Source: an uncultured Planctomycetaceae bacterium
Lineage (GTDB): Bacteria > Planctomycetota > Planctomycetia > Pirellulales > Thermoguttaceae
DNA length: 64,000 nucleotides
Assembly (NCBI GenBank): GCA_946408825.1
Contig: CAMJTU010000001.1
Span: 248,001 to 312,000, forward strand
Direction: 5' to 3'
Both the position numbers and the translations under genes were made by a program. The notes below the pieces were generated by a model, which ran no database searches, had not been told where the DNA came from, and worked only from the letters and a program-made list of their open reading frames with translations. This document shows positions 35,902 through 44,969 of this stretch, one piece after another (position 1 is the stretch's first letter; each line of letters begins with the position of its first letter).

Positions 35902-36573
35902 GTGACCGACGTGAGAACGATCCGAGTGACCGGTAAAGGACAGATCAAAGTCAAACCGGACATGACTAGAGTCTACGTGTCATTGAAAGGGTCCAATCCG
36001 GAGTACGGCGAGACGCTTCGCATATCTTCAGAGGATACGGAACGTTTGAGAGAACTCTTAGCAGGTTTGGGCTTTGAGCGATCTGATTTGAAAACCATAT
36101 CGTTTGACGTGGACGCGAAGCGTGAGACATACAAGACCCGGAAGCTGGGCGGCGGTTATCAAGTCCGCATCGTTGGCTACGAATTTGAACACAGGATGAA
36201 GGTTGAATTTGAATCAGACAACGAGCGTCTTGGAAAGATTCTATATGCGCTCGGCAATAGCCATGTGGAACCAGAGTTCAGCGTCAGTTTTTTCGTCAAG
36301 GATCCGGAGATTGTAAGGAACGAGTTGCTAGCCGCAGCCGTCGTCGACTCGAAGAAAAAAGCCTTGGTAATGACGCAGGCCGCTGGCGTCACGCTTAAGG
36401 ACGTTCAGAATATCGATTACTCGTGGGGACAGATTAAACTTGAGGTTCAACCCATAGAGAACGTGTGTTATGCGCCTCAGGCAGAGGGTGAATCAGAGAG
36501 CTATGACCTGAACATTGAACCGACAGATATTGAAATTTCTGATACTGTAACAATTCTTTGGGAAATCGGATAA
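35902..36573 (+). CDS. SIMPL (DUF541) domain protein inside the ribosomal cluster
   Basis: 223 residues. GTG start with GGAGGAAATCGAGG upstream. Family pattern: IRVTGKGQIKVKPDMTRVYV at the start, DLKTISFDVDAKRETYKTRK, VGYEFEHRMKVEF and the C-terminal KKKALVMTQAAGV, then ENVCYAPQAEG. No signal peptide is seen, unlike the periplasmic members (YggE), so a cytoplasmic location is suggested. Codon use (TCA, AGA, CTA, ATA, more mixed third positions) differs clearly from the GCG/GAC/CTT style of the neighbours, a hint of transfer. It occupies the slot where infA normally lies. Function unknown. Confidence 0.82.
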   Translation: MTDVRTIRVTGKGQIKVKPDMTRVYVSLKGSNPEYGETLRISSEDTERLRELLAGLGFERSDLKTISFDVDAKRETYKTRKLGGGYQVRIVGYEFEHRMKVEFESDNERLGKILYALGNSHVEPEFSVSFFVKDPEIVRNELLAAAVVDSKKKALVMTQAAGVTLKDVQNIDYSWGQIKLEVQPIENVCYAPQAEGESESYDLNIEPTDIEISDTVTILWEIG

Positions 36574-36598
36574 TTATTGTTTCATGGAAGGCGCTCGT

Positions 36599-36682
36599 AG
36601 AGGTTTTTTGGCATGGAACGTTCCCAAGAGAAGTAAAATAGTAAAAAAGGGAATATTTTTATGAAATTTAAAAAAAACCTCT
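36599..36682. repeat. Inverted repeat downstream of the SIMPL gene
   Basis: Perfect 11-bp arms (36599-36609 with 36672-36682) enclose about 60 bases that include the palindrome GGAACGTTCC (36616-36625). It could be a stem-loop, the edge of an inserted segment, or a small nonautonomous element. A 21-codon frame (36661-36726, MKFKKNLLKEIRGW...) starts inside it but has no known match. Confidence 0.45.
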
Positions 36683-36788
36683 TGAAGGAAATTAGGGGTT
36701 GGGTAGAATCACTACAATTCGGCTAGTAGCGAAACGACTTGTATGAGTCGCGAGTCGCTCGTCGTGTTTTTACAAAGGAGAGAGCCAG

Positions 36789-36902
36789 ATGAAGGTTCAA
36801 GCCAGTGTTAAACGAATTTGCGAAAATTGCAAAATCGTCAAGCGTAAGGGACGCGTCTACGTTATTTGCGTCAATCCACGACACAAGCAGCGTCAGGGCT
36901 GA
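36789..36902 (+). CDS. rpmJ: 50S ribosomal protein L36, zinc type
   Basis: 37 residues, below common length cut-offs. [20 protein letters not shown], then [17 protein letters not shown]. Cys11, Cys14, Cys27 and His32 form the zinc site. AAAGGAGAGAG sits before the ATG. Standard place before rpsM. Confidence 0.95.
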   Translation: MKVQASVKRICENCKIVKRKGRVYVICVNPRHKQRQG

Positions 36903-37031
36903 TCCCTGTGTGGCGCGGCGTTGCAGGCGGAAGACGACGATCGGGTAATGTTTTAAACGTCTGCGCGTCCGCTGTGAGTTCGAGCGCGATCCTGAGCGCT
37001 CGTTTGTTTCCATCGTATTAGGAGAAGTTAA

Positions 37032-37412
37032 ATGCCTCGTCTTTTGGGCGTTGATATTCCGAACAATCGTCCGACAGCGGTCTCGCTGACGTACCTCTAT
37101 GGCGTCGGTCCTCAGATCGCGAGCGAGCTTTGCCGCAAGGCCGGCGTCGATCCGACCGTGCGCGCCAAAGACCTCAAGGAGGACGAAATTGCGAGACTGG
37201 CCAATTTGCTCGACAACGACTACGTCGTCGAGGGTCAGCTTCGCCGTCAGGTTAGCCAGAACATTGCCCGTCTTCGTGAAATTGGATGCTATCGCGGCAT
37301 TCGCCACCGTAAAGGTCTCCCCGTTCGCGGTCAGCGCACGAAAACAAACGCGCGCACTCGCAAGGGTCCGAAAAAGACCGTCGCCGGAAAGAAAGGCGTC
37401 AAGGATCGATGA
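37032..37412 (+). CDS. rpsM: 30S ribosomal protein S13
   Basis: 126 residues. MPRLLGVDIPNNRPTAVSLT, YLYGVGPQIASELCRKAGVD, IGCYRGIRHRKGLPVRGQRT and KTNARTRKGPKKTVAGKKG. Contacts the P-site tRNA and forms intersubunit bridges. TTAGGAGAAG precedes the ATG. Confidence 0.97.
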   Translation: MPRLLGVDIPNNRPTAVSLTYLYGVGPQIASELCRKAGVDPTVRAKDLKEDEIARLANLLDNDYVVEGQLRRQVSQNIARLREIGCYRGIRHRKGLPVRGQRTKTNARTRKGPKKTVAGKKGVKDR

Positions 37413-37566
37413 TTTCGCTTCCCTTGGCGGAGCGAGACAGGCGTGTCATTGTTTGGCGGCGATATAGCGTCGCCTGACCGCCGATCGAATTTTTGGGATC
37501 AGAACATCAAAATTTTCGCAGCTTGCGCGTTGAACGCGCGACTCGGAAGAATCTGGAGATAAAACA

Positions 37567-37950
37567 GTGGCAAAGGTTTCTAAGAAACGCAAGGTTAAGA
37601 GAAACGTCGCGAACGGCGTCGTCCACATCAAAGTGACTTTCAACAACACGAATGTGACGATCACCGACATGAAGGGCGACACGCTTTGCTGGGCGACAGC
37701 CGGCACGAGCGGATTCAAGGGCAGCCGTAAGAGCACGCCGTTTGCAGGTCAGATGGCGGCGCAGCAGGCTGCGGATAAGGCGAAGAAATTCGGTATGAAG
37801 GAAGTTGACGTTCGCGTTAAGGGACCCGGCAGCGGTCGCGAGATGGCGATCACGGGAATTTCCCAAGCGGGTCTTACGATCAAGTCGATCGAAGACGTCA
37901 CGCCGTTGCCGCACAACGGATGCCGTCCTCCGAAGCGTCGTCGCGTCTGA
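37567..37950 (+). CDS. rpsK: 30S ribosomal protein S11
   Basis: 127 residues, GTG start with TGGAGAT upstream. Conserved [60 protein letters not shown] and the end [18 protein letters not shown]. Lies on the 30S platform. Confidence 0.97.
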   Translation: MAKVSKKRKVKRNVANGVVHIKVTFNNTNVTITDMKGDTLCWATAGTSGFKGSRKSTPFAGQMAAQQAADKAKKFGMKEVDVRVKGPGSGREMAITGISQAGLTIKSIEDVTPLPHNGCRPPKRRRV

Positions 37951-38086
37951 CGCGCGTCTTCGGCTCAACGCCTTGGCTGGGGTCGTCCTCTCTTTAGGTT
38001 TGGCGCGCGTCTCGCGTCGTAAGAGGGAAGGGGCGGTCTCGAAATTAGTCAACAACATACCGAAACAATAATCTGGAGCAAAATAA

Positions 38087-38758
38087 ATGGCTCGAACATT
38101 AGGTCCCGTCTGCAAGAGATGCCGTCGTGAGGGCGCTAAGCTCTTCCTGAAGGGAACGCGTTGCGATTCCCAGAGTTGCCCCTTTGAAAAGGTCGGCTCG
38201 AACAAGAAACCGCTTCCTCCCGGAATGCATGGTTTCAAACGCGGCAAGATGACGGAATATGGCGAACAGCTTCGCGAAAAGCAGAAGGTCAAGACTTACT
38301 ACGGCGTTTTGGAAGCGCAGTTCCGCCGATACTACGAGGCGGCCGAGCGCGCGAAGGGGAACACGGGACAGGTTCTTATGTCCTACCTCGAACGTCGTCT
38401 TGACAACGTCGTCTACCGTCTTGGATTCGCGGTTTCTCGCGCTCAGGCGCGTCAGCTTATCGCGCACGGTCATATCTGCGTTAATGGTCGTCGTCTTGAC
38501 GTCGCCAGCTATCAAACGCGTCCCGGCGACACGATTTCCGTCAAAGTCTACAAGCGCGAAGGCGCCAAGACGAAGCGTCCTGGCTCACGCGCCATCGTCG
38601 ATTTTGCGCTCGAAAATCTCGGCGCTCGCAAGGTGCCGGATTTCCTCGTTCGTAACGAAGGGGACGTTCCGAGCGGAACCGTTTTGCGCACCCCCCTCTT
38701 CGACGACGTTTCGTTGCCGGTCAATCCGCAGCTCATCGTCGAACTCTGCTCGAAGTGA
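38087..38758 (+). CDS. rpsD: 30S ribosomal protein S4, zinc-binding form
   Basis: 223 residues. Cys9, Cys12, Cys26 and Cys31 form the zinc site of C+ S4 proteins. The S4 RNA-binding domain follows (LERRLDNVVYRLGFAVSRAQ, ARQLIAHGHICVNGRRLDVA). Primary 16S binder and, in E. coli, repressor of the alpha operon. Confidence 0.97.
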   Translation: MARTLGPVCKRCRREGAKLFLKGTRCDSQSCPFEKVGSNKKPLPPGMHGFKRGKMTEYGEQLREKQKVKTYYGVLEAQFRRYYEAAERAKGNTGQVLMSYLERRLDNVVYRLGFAVSRAQARQLIAHGHICVNGRRLDVASYQTRPGDTISVKVYKREGAKTKRPGSRAIVDFALENLGARKVPDFLVRNEGDVPSGTVLRTPLFDDVSLPVNPQLIVELCSK

Positions 38759-38891
38759 TCGCTTCCTGCGGCGTGGCGCGCTTTCGGCCTTCGGTTTTTT
38801 TGCCGCGCGCCGATCGACGCAAGTCGCGCCGACATGAGAGGCTTGGTCATATAAATTCCTTGGCAACGCCAATGTTATTGGAGCGAAATGA

Positions 38892-39914
38892 ATGAGAATT
38901 AAATGGAGAAATTTGGAACTTCCCTTCAAGGTTGTCTGCGATCAGGAGTCCCTCACGCCCAAGTTTGGTCGTTTCTCCTGCGAGCCCTTCGAACGCGGAT
39001 TTGGCGTCACGGTGGGCAACAGCCTTCGTCGGGTTCTCCTATCGAGTCTCGAAGGCAGCGCGGTTACGAAGATGAAGCTTCGTGGCGCGGCGCTTGAATT
39101 TACTTCGCTGGACGGGGTCGAGCAGGACGTTACTGATATTGCGTTGAACGTCAAGTCGCTTGTCGTTCGATCGCGCGACGATCGTCCCCATGTTATCCGT
39201 ATCGATAAAGAAGGGCCTTGCCTTGTCACGGCCGCGGACGTCGTCGCGGATCCTCAGGTTGAGATCATCAATCCGGAACTCGTGATCGCGAACGTTACGG
39301 CGAACGTTCCTTTCGAACTGGAAATGATCGTTCAGAACGGTCGTGGATACGTTCCCGCCGACGTTTCGCTCGCGGATCGCGATCGCGCCGACGAAGTCGG
39401 TTATATTCCCCTCGACGCGTCGTATAGTCCTGTCGTCAACGTCATGTTTAACGTTTCGGAAACTCGCGTTGGACAGAAGACGAACTACGAGCGCCTTAAT
39501 ATGGAAATTACGACCGACGGTTCGGTTGATCCGGAAATGGCTCTCGTCGAAGCGGCGAAGATTCTCCGTAAGCACCTCAATCCTTTCATCCAGTACGATC
39601 GTCCCGACGGCGCTGTTTTCAGTCGTCCGAAGACGGCGACGGGCGAAGGGATCGATCCTGCGCTCGAGCAGAAGCTTGCGACGCCGCTGTCTGAACTCAA
39701 GCTCTCCGCGCGCGCGATGAACTGCCTCGAGAACGAGAACGTCTCGACCGTCGGACAGCTTGTCGTACTCAACGAAGACCAGCTCCTTGAACTGCGTAAC
39801 TTCGGCGAGACGTCGTTGAAAGAGGTCAACCACAAGCTCAACGAAATTGGGCTTCGACTCGGCATGCGCGTTCCGCAGACCAGCGCGGTTCCCCCGCTCG
39901 GGAAGTTTAACTGA
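38892..39914 (+). CDS. rpoA: RNA polymerase alpha subunit
   Basis: 340 residues. N-terminal dimerisation domain with ERGFGVTVGNSLRRVLLSSL, EGSAVTKMKLRGAALEFTSL and GRGYVPADVSLADRDRADEV; linker with acidic residues; C-terminal domain LATPLSELKLSARAMNCLEN, GQLVVLNEDQLLELRNFGET and SLKEVNHKLNEIGLRLGM, which contacts UP elements and activators. Usual place between rpsD and rplQ. Confidence 0.97.
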   Translation: MRIKWRNLELPFKVVCDQESLTPKFGRFSCEPFERGFGVTVGNSLRRVLLSSLEGSAVTKMKLRGAALEFTSLDGVEQDVTDIALNVKSLVVRSRDDRPHVIRIDKEGPCLVTAADVVADPQVEIINPELVIANVTANVPFELEMIVQNGRGYVPADVSLADRDRADEVGYIPLDASYSPVVNVMFNVSETRVGQKTNYERLNMEITTDGSVDPEMALVEAAKILRKHLNPFIQYDRPDGAVFSRPKTATGEGIDPALEQKLATPLSELKLSARAMNCLENENVSTVGQLVVLNEDQLLELRNFGETSLKEVNHKLNEIGLRLGMRVPQTSAVPPLGKFN

Positions 39915-39950
39915 AAATAACGTAACTCTTAAGAATAAAAGATTATAGCT

Positions 39951-40526
39951 ATGCGACATAGAAGAATTGGACGTAAATTTGGGCGCAACCCGAGCCATCA
40001 GCGCGCGCTTCTGCGCAGTCTTGCGATCGCGCTGATTCTTACGGAACGCGAAGACGACGCTTATGATACGAAGGAAATGGCTCCGAAGGCTAAAGGACGC
40101 ATCATTACGACCGTCCCGAAGGCGAAGGAACTCCGTCCTTTTATTGAAAAGCTCATAACGAAGGCTGTTCACGCTCAGGATTCGATTGCGAAAGCGAAAG
40201 AACTCGCGTGCAAAGCCGAGAAGAATTCCGCCGAGTGGAAAGCTTGGCGTGAAAGCGACGCTTGGAAGGAATGGGTCAAGGCGAGCGCTCCTGCGGTCGC
40301 GGCGCGTCGTGCCGTCAACGAGAAACTCGACAATCGCGAAGCCGTGACGCTTCTTTTTGACGTCATCGCGCCTCGTTACGTCGGTCGTCCCGGCGGTTAC
40401 ACGCGTATCCTTAAACTCGCGAAGCCGCGACTTGGCGACGCGGGCAAGCAGGCGCTGATCGAATTCGTCGGTAAGGACGAATACAGCAACAAGAAGGCGG
40501 CTCCCTCGATTCCGACGGTCGAGTGA
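39951..40526 (+). CDS. rplQ: 50S ribosomal protein L17 with extended C-terminus
   Basis: 191 residues against about 115-130 in many bacteria. MRHRRIGRKFGRNPSHQRAL starts normally. TTVPKAKELRPFIEKLITKA and LFDVIAPRYVGRPGGYTRIL are the standard core, separated by a charged, Trp-rich insertion (AEWKAWRESDAWKEWVKAS). Ends with a short disordered tail. Last gene of the ribosomal cluster. Confidence 0.96.
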   Translation: MRHRRIGRKFGRNPSHQRALLRSLAIALILTEREDDAYDTKEMAPKAKGRIITTVPKAKELRPFIEKLITKAVHAQDSIAKAKELACKAEKNSAEWKAWRESDAWKEWVKASAPAVAARRAVNEKLDNREAVTLLFDVIAPRYVGRPGGYTRILKLAKPRLGDAGKQALIEFVGKDEYSNKKAAPSIPTVE

Positions 40527-40581
40527 TTCGATTTCGTTGGAACGTTTTGTCGTCCTTTGGACGGTTATACGTATAACGCAG

Positions 40582-40619
40582 AGCGACGTTGCGGTTTCCG
40601 TAACGTCGCTTTGTTTGTT
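40582..40619 (+). terminator. Terminator of the ribosomal cluster
   Basis: 11-bp stem (40582-40592 with 40600-40610, one wobble) followed by TTGTTTGTT. Confidence 0.8.
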
Positions 40620-40675
40620 GCCGAACGTGGAATTCCTTCGTTCCTTTATTGACCTGCGGAAAGGCTGGGGGTATC

Positions 40676-41359
40676 ATGGTTGAATCAAAGGACGTTCTCG
40701 ATTATCCTTTGGCGATCAAGGAACTTTCCCGGGATATTTGCAATACGATTGCGGAACTCCGCCATATCGACGTCGAGCGAGTCGGTTTTGGCATGGCGGA
40801 GGCGCGAAACCGTCACAGTCAGTACGGTCAGTTAGCGTACATAACGCCGCTGCTTTTTGAAGGAGGAGTGGAGGCGGTCGCAATCAAGCGCGTCGTTACT
40901 AGACCGCTTAGTATGAAATTGGGGAAAGGAACCGCGCGCCTTGAAGTTACACGCTATTTTAAGAATCCCGTGGCGTTTGCGCCCGACGGTAAAACGCGAT
41001 TCATGTACTTATTTACCGTCATGACGCCTCGGTTTTGCAACTTAGGTTTTGACGACAAGTTAACGACGATTTTTCATGAGTTGTATCATATCGATCCTTC
41101 TTTTAACGGTTTTGTTAGACGTTTTCCGGGACGTAACTGGCAACATGGTTCGAAGACGCGATATGAGGCCGTTTGCCGCGATATGTGCGACAGATGGTTG
41201 AAAAAGGATCCTAATCCCAAGCTCTTTTCGTTTCTTCAGTGGAATTACAATCAGATTTTCGAACATTACGCGTCGATTCGCGGCAGGCGTTTTTCCAAGA
41301 CGCAACCTTTCGAGATTTCGCGAGAAGAGGCGATAAAACTTAATCCGGCGCTTAAGTAG
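40676..41359 (+). CDS. Putative HExxH metallopeptidase
   Basis: 227 residues. The ATG at 40676 is preceded by AAAGGCTGGGGG; a TTG nine codons upstream is less likely. The N-terminal half contains VGFGMAEARNRHSQYGQLAY. The middle shows TIFHELYHIDPSFNG, an HExxH motif with an Asp two residues after, then RFPGRNWQHGSK, a pattern like the SprT/putative phage metallopeptidase group. No signal peptide, so intracellular. The tail (YASIRGRRFSKTQPFEISRE) is basic. Function unknown; zinc-dependent peptidase activity is only inferred. Confidence 0.6.
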   Translation: MVESKDVLDYPLAIKELSRDICNTIAELRHIDVERVGFGMAEARNRHSQYGQLAYITPLLFEGGVEAVAIKRVVTRPLSMKLGKGTARLEVTRYFKNPVAFAPDGKTRFMYLFTVMTPRFCNLGFDDKLTTIFHELYHIDPSFNGFVRRFPGRNWQHGSKTRYEAVCRDMCDRWLKKDPNPKLFSFLQWNYNQIFEHYASIRGRRFSKTQPFEISREEAIKLNPALK

Positions 41360-41390
41360 CGGCGTCTTTTACGAAGAAGGAGTCAGAGCG

Positions 41391-42431
41391 ATGACAAAGA
41401 GAATTTCGATAGGCGCGATTCATCCTAGACGCGACTTTTTACGCATGGCGTTAGCGTCTCCTTGTCTTTGGGCGTTGGCGAACTGCGATCTTGGCTTGGC
41501 GGAAGACGTCGACCCGAATCTTGTCGAACCGACGGCGGAAGAAGCGGACGCCGCGATTAGCGCCATGATTAGAACGTCGGCGACGGACGTGTCCTCCGAA
41601 CGGCTTGACGCGGCGCATACGCTTCAACGTTCAGTCGATCGTCTTCGCGCAAGCGAGTTTGGCGATTATTTTAAGTCGTCCCCCGAGGAAGCGGCGCGCT
41701 GGGAAAACGAGCGCGCTATTTTGCGATATTTGAACGCTTCTTTTGATAAAGCGCTCGGCGAGATCAGGGAGACGAAAGCGGAGGAGAATACCGTCGTCTT
41801 CTGGCATCTCTACAACATGGGATACGTCGTCAAGACTCCGACGCAGACGATCGCCGTCGACATTAAGCATCGCCGCGCCTCGGAACTTATTCCTTTCGTC
41901 GACTATCTTCTCGTGACGCATAACCACGGCGACCACTTCACGACTTCGTTTTGCGACGCCATGACGGCGGCGGGGAAGCCGGTCGTCTCCAATTTCATCA
42001 AAAACGACTGGCTTGTCGAGGAAGACGAACGAGAAATTGAGATCGGCGATTCTCGAATCCGACTCAAGCGCGTCGATCACAATAAAACTCTGATCAAGTA
42101 CGTTACGACTTTCGAGATCGACTGCGGTCCGAAGACGGATCATTTCGTCGTCTACCATGTCGGCGACGCCTGCGACGTGAGTCAGTTGACGCCCAAAGCC
42201 CCCGTCGACGTCTTCATCCCGCACCTTGCCGTCGGACTGGACGTTCCGAAGGCGGTGAACGAAACGATTAAGCCTAAGCAAACCTTCCTTTCGCACATTC
42301 TGGAACTCGGACATCTCATTGACAAATGGCGTTGGTCTTACGACTACGGTTACAACCAAGTCAAGAGATGTGCGAACGATTCCGTGATTCTGCCCGTCTG
42401 GGGCGAGAAAATCGTTTGTTCTCGCGGCTAA
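41391..42431 (+). CDS. Tat-exported metallo-beta-lactamase-fold protein (UlaG-like)
   Basis: 346 residues. GAAGGAG precedes the ATG. The N-terminus has a twin-arginine-type segment HPRRDFLRMALASPCLWALA. After a helical spacer comes the hydrolase domain: VVKTPTQTIAVDI, LLVTHNHGDHFTTSF (THxHxDH metal motif), HVGDACDVSQL (metal-ligand Asp) and PVDVFIPHLAVG; a final His-containing strand FLSHILELGHL. The layout resembles UlaG-type metal-dependent hydrolases acting on sugar lactones or phosphodiesters. Substrate unknown. Confidence 0.78.
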   Translation: MTKRISIGAIHPRRDFLRMALASPCLWALANCDLGLAEDVDPNLVEPTAEEADAAISAMIRTSATDVSSERLDAAHTLQRSVDRLRASEFGDYFKSSPEEAARWENERAILRYLNASFDKALGEIRETKAEENTVVFWHLYNMGYVVKTPTQTIAVDIKHRRASELIPFVDYLLVTHNHGDHFTTSFCDAMTAAGKPVVSNFIKNDWLVEEDEREIEIGDSRIRLKRVDHNKTLIKYVTTFEIDCGPKTDHFVVYHVGDACDVSQLTPKAPVDVFIPHLAVGLDVPKAVNETIKPKQTFLSHILELGHLIDKWRWSYDYGYNQVKRCANDSVILPVWGEKIVCSRG

Positions 42432-42514
42432 TTCCCGCGCCAATTTTGAAAAAATCGGAGATTTAAGACGTTAGGGTCTGTTTTTTTGCGAACGCTCTGA
42501 TAATATTAAAATAT

Positions 42515-42600
42515 AACGATTGCAACGATTATAGCGATTGTATGAGCTGTGGTCGTTGCAACGTTTCGTTTCTTGCGGAAAAGAAACGTTAAGTTATTGG
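42515..42600. repeat. Short direct and inverted repeats upstream of the receiver-domain gene
   Basis: AACGATT occurs twice in tandem with a related AGCGATT (42517-42539), and CGTTGCAACG (about 42552-42561) is a perfect palindrome. The stretch sits just after an A/T-rich segment (42499-42517) and could be a regulator-binding region. Confidence 0.3.
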
Positions 42601-42632
42601 ATCGTAAAGCGTTAAAGGATAGACTGCGTTTT

Positions 42633-43436
42633 ATGTTGGCGTTATGCGGAAGGAGCGACCGGCGCGAATTTCTCGCGCTTGCGAGCGACGTGAGAGAACT
42701 ATCGGGACGATTTGGCGTCCCTGTTCTGGATCGTCGCGACTTTACCGCAGACCCGATTCTTCGTAACGTCGATTTTTTTCTACTGTTACGTTCGTTCCCG
42801 AACGAGTTTTGCGTCGCCGACGTGGAGCGTTTTCGACGTCTTTCGCCGCTGGCTCCAATAGTGACGATTGCGGGCGAACTTTGCGAAGGGGAAGATCGGA
42901 CGGGGGAGCGTTTTCCGGGAGTTCGTCGATTCTACGCGAGCAAATGGCGGGAACGAGGACGGGACGAGTTCGTTCGTTTTTTTGACGCAAGCGGCGCGAC
43001 GGGGCTTTTTGCCGCGTCGCCGTTGGAGTCAGAGGCGGAATTTGACGCGAGGCGCGTGGTTGGCGCGTCGCGGCGGCGCGTCGCGAACGACGAACGGGCG
43101 TTGCTCCTTTCTGACGACGCGACGTTAATCGCGTTACTATCAGACGTTTTCAACGCCCGCGGCGTGGAGACTATCGCACGAAGTTGGGAACTGTTCGACC
43201 CTGTACGGTCAGACGATTTTTGCGCGTCGCGCGTCGTCGTCGACATGAATCGTCCTATTGACGCGCGGCTTATTAGGAAGACGCGCGAGTTGCGCGCGTG
43301 TTTTCCAAGAACAAAGATTGTGGTTTTGACGTTTTCATCCAGCGATTCTGGGGGAGAGCGTTATGATGAAATCCAGTGCATGGAACGTGTTCGATTTGTC
43401 TCTAAACCGTTTTCTATCAAGTCGTTATTAGATTAA
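42633..43436 (+). CDS. Protein with C-terminal response-regulator receiver domain
   Basis: 267 residues from the ATG at 42633; the frame stays open to a GTG at 42549 and a TTG near 42597, so the start is uncertain. The last 110 residues read as a CheY-like receiver: ALLLSDDATLIALLSDVFNA (acidic pair), RVVVDMN (phospho-acceptor Asp), KIVVLTFSS (Thr/Ser) and VRFVSKPFSIKSLLD (Lys-Pro). The N-terminal half (LALCGRSDRREFLALASDVR, FFLLLRSFPNEF) could be a second, degenerate receiver-like alpha/beta domain without the Asp set. No output domain or kinase nearby. Confidence 0.6.
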   Translation: MLALCGRSDRREFLALASDVRELSGRFGVPVLDRRDFTADPILRNVDFFLLLRSFPNEFCVADVERFRRLSPLAPIVTIAGELCEGEDRTGERFPGVRRFYASKWRERGRDEFVRFFDASGATGLFAASPLESEAEFDARRVVGASRRRVANDERALLLSDDATLIALLSDVFNARGVETIARSWELFDPVRSDDFCASRVVVDMNRPIDARLIRKTRELRACFPRTKIVVLTFSSSDSGGERYDEIQCMERVRFVSKPFSIKSLLD

Positions 43437-43554
43437 ATCCGTCGTGTTTCGAAGCGTCTAGAATCGTCTTTTCAAACGTCGATAGCGCGGAAGACGTTAT
43501 GAAAAACTGAAGATCTGATAGCTCGTTTTTTCTTCTTTCCAGAAGCTAATTTAC

Positions 43555-43583
43555 TTGACTTAAATTCAGAAACTCTGTAGAAT
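43555..43583 (+). promoter_or_regulatory. Sigma-70 promoter of the first DUF1559 gene
   Basis: TTGACT (43555-43560), 17 bases, TAGAAT (43578-43583), about 105 bases before the ATG. Confidence 0.8.
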
Positions 43584-43689
43584 AAAACAGGGTGGTTTGA
43601 CCGCTTTGATCAACTTTGGTTTGGCGTTTAAAACGCTTCATCCGTGTTTCAATGTTCCTATATTCGTCGTTTTTTAAATGGAGCTTGTT

Positions 43690-44739
43690 ATGAGTCGGCG
43701 TTTTTCGTCCCAAGGAACGAGGAGAGGGTTTACCCTTGTCGAACTTCTCGTCGTCATTGCCATCATCGGCATTCTGATCGGTCTTCTTCTTCCGGCGGTT
43801 CAGGCGGCGCGCGAGGCTGCGCGGCGTATGCAGTGTACAAACAACCTGAAAAACCTTGGTCTTGCCATGCAGAACTATCATGACACGTACAAGTGTTTTC
43901 CGCCGGGCAACACGTTCTTCAACGCGCAGAACAGCGCGAACCCGCTCACCGGAACCGGTCTCGGATGCGAAGCGGGCGGCGTCTATCACGGCATGATGGG
44001 GTGGCCGGCGTTTATTCTTCCCTATGTCGAAGGCTCCGCGCTCTATGCGACGATTGACTTCACGAAGCGCGCCTATACCAACTACTGCGTTAAAAACAAT
44101 TACGGACACGGCGCCGACAACCCGACGTGCGGCGACGAGGTTAATAAAGAGGCCGGTTCCAACGCTCCCGGCGTCTTTACTTGTCCGACGACTTCCAATA
44201 CGATTGCTCCGGAAGGGTCTCAGAAGGATTACGCCGTCAACGGCGGTTCGGAACTCCCGGAACGCACGACGACGAACAATATTGGAATTCAAGTCGCCGA
44301 CCCCAACTCCCGTCGCGGACCTTATTTCGGTCTTTTCTGGTGCAACAGCGGTCTGCCGATGGGCGCGATTAAGGACGGAACTTCGCATACTTTCCTGCTT
44401 ATGGAACTTTCCAGCGTCACGCTTCCGGGCGCGACTCAAGAGGGTTACGCGGCGAACCCGTTCATGAGCGTTGGTCACTGGACCGACGGTTATGGTCTGT
44501 TCACGATTTCCGGCTTTGCGAATTTCCCGCCTAACTGCCTGATCTCCAACGAACAGTCCCGCACCCCGCACAGCTTCCATCCCGGCGGACTTAACGCCGC
44601 GATGGCGGATTGCTCCGTGCATTTCGTCAGCGATACGTGCGATCAAAACGTTTATTACGCGACCTTTACCCGTGCGAGCGCGAACAAGCCGGCAGGACAG
44701 GGCGGCGCGAACGCCGGCGGCGGCGAGGCGCTCTTCTGA
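43690..44739 (+). CDS. DUF1559 protein with prepilin-type N-terminus (copy 1)
   Basis: 349 residues. GGAG lies seven bases before the ATG at 43690. The N-terminus is a type IV prepilin/pseudopilin signal, [20 protein letters not shown], with cleavage expected before the Phe. It continues [20 protein letters not shown] and [12 protein letters not shown], then the large C-terminal beta domain ending [19 protein letters not shown], the hallmark of this planctomycete-expanded family. Its role is not known; a pseudopilin-like surface or secretion-associated part is plausible. A close second copy lies at 47121-48164. Confidence 0.93.
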   Translation: MSRRFSSQGTRRGFTLVELLVVIAIIGILIGLLLPAVQAAREAARRMQCTNNLKNLGLAMQNYHDTYKCFPPGNTFFNAQNSANPLTGTGLGCEAGGVYHGMMGWPAFILPYVEGSALYATIDFTKRAYTNYCVKNNYGHGADNPTCGDEVNKEAGSNAPGVFTCPTTSNTIAPEGSQKDYAVNGGSELPERTTTNNIGIQVADPNSRRGPYFGLFWCNSGLPMGAIKDGTSHTFLLMELSSVTLPGATQEGYAANPFMSVGHWTDGYGLFTISGFANFPPNCLISNEQSRTPHSFHPGGLNAAMADCSVHFVSDTCDQNVYYATFTRASANKPAGQGGANAGGGEALF

Positions 44740-44780
44740 GCGATAACCGCGGCTGATTCCAGCCGATTAGCGTTAAACTT

Positions 44781-44820
44781 GGGACGTCGGACATGTTGAT
44801 TTCGACGTCCCTTTCTTTTT
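44781..44820 (+). terminator. Intrinsic terminator after DUF1559 copy 1
   Basis: Perfect 9-bp stem (44781-44789 with 44803-44811) followed by TTTCTTTTT. Confidence 0.85.
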
Positions 44821-44940
44821 AGGGATACGGGATCTGACAGGGACGTCTTTTAATTTATTGTTTCCGTTGATATACGCGTAGCATGTCAGATCGGAACCGT
44901 AAGGCGACTCTAGGCGCGAGGCGTCGGGACGCTCTGTAAC

Positions 44941-44969
44941 TTGAACTTTACGCCGCTTTGCGTTAAACT
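44941..44969 (+). promoter_or_regulatory. Promoter of the FGE-like/phosphatase fusion gene
   Basis: TTGAAC (44941-44946), 17 bases, TAAACT (44964-44969). Confidence 0.65.
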
